Of a stretch of 24,272 nucleotides of DNA, positions 22,685 to 24,272 are shown in pieces. Both the position numbers and the translations under genes were made by a program. The DNA comes from Geoglobus sp. (lineage in GTDB: Archaea > Halobacteriota > Archaeoglobi > Archaeoglobales > Archaeoglobaceae), in NCBI GenBank assembly GCA_015523645.1, contig WAJY01000100.1:1-24272 (forward strand), given 5' to 3'. Every line of letters starts with the position of its first letter. Position 1 is the stretch's first letter. The notes under the pieces were generated by a model. The model searched no databases and was not told where the DNA came from. It was given only the letters and a program-made list of their open reading frames with translations.

Positions 22685-22700
22685 TAAATCTAAAGATTTA
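22685..22700. promoter_or_regulatory. Palindrome in the UbiD operon leader
   Basis: TAAATCTAAAGATTTA has perfect 7-bp arms around two bases. It lies at the predicted transcription start of the UbiD operon, between TATA box and ribosome-binding site, and could be an operator. Confidence 0.4.
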
Positions 22701-22709
22701 TTTAACACA

Positions 22710-22724
22710 ATTAATATTTAAAGT
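22710..22724 (-). promoter_or_regulatory. TATA box of the UbiD operon
   Basis: CTTTAAATATTAA on the minus strand, about 45-58 bases before the GTG start, predicting transcription from about 22690 and a 25-base leader containing GAGGTGATT. Confidence 0.5.
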
Positions 22725-22760
22725 TTTTGGACTTTGTTTAAAAATCACCTGGGTTTGTTT

Positions 22761-22816
22761 TACATTGTAATATTCGTCAAATTTATATACTACAATGTAA
22801 AGATTGATACATTGTA
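22761..22816. repeat. Three TACAWTGTA operator-like sites around the regulator promoter
   Basis: The 9-mer TACATTGTA or its complement occurs at 22761-22769, 22791-22799 and 22808-22816, usually extended to TTACATTGTAA-like 11-mers. Centres are 30 and 17 bp apart. The first lies just upstream of the TATA box of the divergent regulator gene, the second directly downstream of it and the third on the predicted start site. Three near-perfect copies in 56 bp are unlikely by chance. They are probably binding sites of the adjacent Lrp-like protein. Confidence 0.65.
22782..22790 (+). promoter_or_regulatory. TATA box of the Lrp-like regulator gene
   Basis: TTTATATAC lies between the first and second TACAWTGTA sites. 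The predicted start is near 22811, inside the third site, so binding there would block initiation. Confidence 0.55.
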
Positions 22817-22837
22817 ACACACTGTCAAGTGATAAAT

Positions 22838-23371
22838 ATGGATTTCGATTTGGTTAGTCCAGCAAGTTCACTAAAGGATATTCAGTTAATCATCATAAAG
22901 GAAAAAATAAAAAATCCAAACATTACATTGAAGGAGCTCAGTCAGATCTTGAGAAGAGAGTATAATAAAAAGCTAAGCCACACAAGAATAGCTGAAATTC
23001 TGAAGCACATAAAAGAGACAGGAATTATGAGAGAGGTTTTGCTTTTAAACGAAAAGTATTTCATTTTTGCTTTTGTGGAAATTGATTTCGAGCTATCTCC
23101 AAAAAAAGAACACAAGGAAATGCTAGGATATCTGGTAAACTCCCCTCATGTTGTAATGTTTTTAACTACAGACAGCCGGTATAGATGGAAACTCCTGACA
23201 GCCTTTAGAAGCTTCCAGGAATTAAACGACTGGGTTGAAGAACTCATGGAAACACAAGGAAAGTTAATCAAGGATGTTAAGATTGCAATAGTTTATAGAA
23301 TTGCAAAGTTTGTGTTTCCGCATCAACTTTTGGATGGCTTGATTAAAAAAACGCCAGAGTCAAGTGATTAG
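22838..23371 (+). CDS. Lrp/AsnC-like winged-helix transcription regulator
   Basis: The 177-residue protein has an N-terminal DNA-binding domain (about 15-65: ITLKELSQILRREY, then SHTRIAEILKHIKETGI). A C-terminal alpha/beta domain of alternating strands and helices follows (FIFAFVEIDFEL, VVMFLTTDSRYRWKLLTAF, KDVKIAIVYRI), resembling an Lrp-type ligand-binding RAM domain. It is transcribed divergently from the UbiD operon across the TACAWTGTA sites, which suggests it controls itself and perhaps that operon in response to an aromatic or CoA-ester effector. ATG 22838 is chosen for the AAGTGATA site before it; GTG 22829 is inside that site. Its 3' end overlaps the convergent HAD gene by 12 bases. 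Confidence 0.75.
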   Translation: MDFDLVSPASSLKDIQLIIIKEKIKNPNITLKELSQILRREYNKKLSHTRIAEILKHIKETGIMREVLLLNEKYFIFAFVEIDFELSPKKEHKEMLGYLVNSPHVVMFLTTDSRYRWKLLTAFRSFQELNDWVEELMETQGKLIKDVKIAIVYRIAKFVFPHQLLDGLIKKTPESSD

Positions 23372-24079
23372 AATTTGTAAGGATTCGTTTAGTTCAACAA
23401 GGGATTCTATTACAAGATCTGCTCCATTTTCATACATTTCTCTTCTTTTTCCCACACCCGTAAGCACTCCAATAGCGATAGAGCCTGCCGACTTTCCGGC
23501 AATAATGTCGACTGATGAGTCACCAACAACAGCACAGGAAATGGGCAGGACATTAAGTTTTTTTGCACATGCCACAATTATCTCTGGATTTGGCTTTCTT
23601 TTGCGAGTTTCAAGAGACGTTGCAATGGCATCAACATAGCTTTCTAACCCCAGTTTTTCGATTATACCTTTCTCAAATTCTTCAGTTGTTACCCTTCCGG
23701 TTATGATCCCGATTTTGTATCCATTTTTCCTGAGATTTTCAAAAAGATCTCTCACACCAGGATGAAGTCTAAGATTGAGGGGGTAGATTTCCCCAAAATA
23801 TTTTTTTATGCTGTTGTAGCTAAGCTCAATCTGTTTTTCCCTTTCTGGGAATTTTTTCGGAAAAACAGAGTCTAAAATCTCTCTTAAACTGCATCCCCTG
23901 TCTAAGAAATTGTAAAGCTCTTCTTTAGATAAAGGAGACAACCCACACTCAATTATAGCTCTGTTAAAAGACTCTAAATATACCGGAAGCGAATCAACTA
24001 TGGTTCCGTCAACATCAAAAAGAAATGTGTTTACACTTTTGAATTTCTCCCTTAGCCTTTCTATATCAGGAAGCTTCAT
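23360..24079 (-). CDS. HAD-superfamily phosphatase (phosphoglycolate phosphatase-like)
   Basis: All four HAD motifs are present in 239 residues: FDVDGTIVDS with nucleophile Asp22 and Asp24, the motif II Thr in IGIITGRVT, Lys in TRKRKPNPEI, and GDSSVDIIAGKSAG. A helical C1 cap follows motif I (about 30-100), as in phosphoglycolate phosphatase and beta-phosphoglucomutase-like enzymes. It hydrolyses a small phosphorylated metabolite; the substrate is not deducible. The ATG at 24079 lies within the end of the Mrp-like gene (14-base overlap), so the two are co-transcribed. TTG 24085 is an unlikely alternative. Confidence 0.85.
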   Translation of the reverse strand: MKLPDIERLREKFKSVNTFLFDVDGTIVDSLPVYLESFNRAIIECGLSPLSKEELYNFLDRGCSLREILDSVFPKKFPEREKQIELSYNSIKKYFGEIYPLNLRLHPGVRDLFENLRKNGYKIGIITGRVTTEEFEKGIIEKLGLESYVDAIATSLETRKRKPNPEIIVACAKKLNVLPISCAVVGDSSVDIIAGKSAGSIAIGVLTGVGKRREMYENGADLVIESLVELNESLQILIT

Positions 24080-24272
24080 TCTCAAGCTCTTTTTCCAGCT
24101 TTTCAGCTATTTCAAAGTATATCCTTGATATGTGGCTTTCGGGATATGCATACACAACTGGTTTGCCCTCATCTCCTTGAGCACTGACCTTTGGGTCAAG
24201 AGGAATTGATGCGAGGAAAGGTATACCATATTCTTCTGCCAGTTTAACTCCAGCACCTTTTTGCAAGACATA
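24066..24272 (-). CDS. Mrp/NBP35-family Fe-S cluster carrier ATPase, C-terminal part (cut by window edge)
   Basis: The open frame runs out of the right edge, leaving 68 C-terminal residues. VKLAEEYGIPFLASIPLDPKV, then GDEGKPVVYAYPES, is the characteristic end of Mrp/ApbC/NBP35 P-loop ATPases, which hold and deliver iron-sulfur clusters. The Walker motifs and any cluster-binding CxxC are outside the window. The apparent TTG start at 24266 is internal, since the frame is open upstream to the edge. Confidence 0.85.
   Translation of the reverse strand, partial: YVLQKGAGVKLAEEYGIPFLASIPLDPKVSAQGDEGKPVVYAYPESHISRIYFEIAEKLEKELENEAS

Noticed and set aside
1..24272. CRISPR arrays, insertion sequences, toxin-antitoxin or prophage genes
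   Set aside because: No spaced direct repeats, transposase motifs or phage genes were seen. The nucleotidyltransferase at 7617 is too long and differently placed to be an MNT antitoxin.

Overview
The window is chromosomal DNA of an archaeon. It carries archaeal-type S13-S4-S11-RpoD, FEN1, Orc1/Cdc6, Dph2, Trm1, a THEP1 NTPase and TATA-box promoters, several of them placed for leaderless mRNAs. FEN1 closely resembles what I remember of the Archaeoglobus fulgidus protein. The anaerobic aromatic-type genes in the second half suggest a Ferroglobus- or Geoglobus-like member of the Archaeoglobales. That placement is inference; no search was run.

Layout. 1-341 is the 3' end of dihydroorotase. 447-510 is an apparent H/ACA guide RNA with its own TATA box. 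618-4373 is a tight ppsA-hpt-dph2 run, followed by a small Cys-rich protein of unknown function. 4874-10537 is one long forward cluster: S13, S4, S11 and RNA polymerase subunit D, then an HVO_0476-type Zn-finger protein, a predicted nucleotidyltransferase, a biotin carrier protein, a THEP1 NTPase and Trm1, mostly overlapping or touching. 10506-13089 runs in reverse: fen, moaB and an atypical orc1/cdc6, all overlapping. A small two-helix membrane protein follows at 13119-13433.

13614-22666 looks like an accessory catabolic island. It holds a BamA-like crotonase with a fused zinc ribbon (reverse), a divergent forward operon of acyl/aryl-CoA synthetase, small zinc ribbon protein and MaoC-type double-hotdog protein, and a convergent reverse operon of five genes. 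That operon is UbiD-family protein A, small protein a, UbiD-family protein B, small protein b and a PaaK-like CoA ligase. The two UbiD/small-protein pairs look like a duplicated module. Copy B has lost one of the two catalytic glutamates, so the likely product is a heteromeric (de)carboxylase that works with the CoA ligase. The most economical reading is carboxylation of an aromatic or unsaturated substrate, CoA activation, then beta-oxidation-like processing; the substrate cannot be read from sequence.

Upstream of the UbiD operon is a divergent Lrp-like regulator gene. Its promoter holds three copies of a 9-bp near-palindrome, TACAWTGTA, around the TATA box and start site, which suggests autoregulation and possibly control of the UbiD operon. 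The window ends with a HAD phosphatase and the 3' part of an Mrp/NBP35-type ATPase. No tRNA, rRNA, CRISPR array or transposon was seen.
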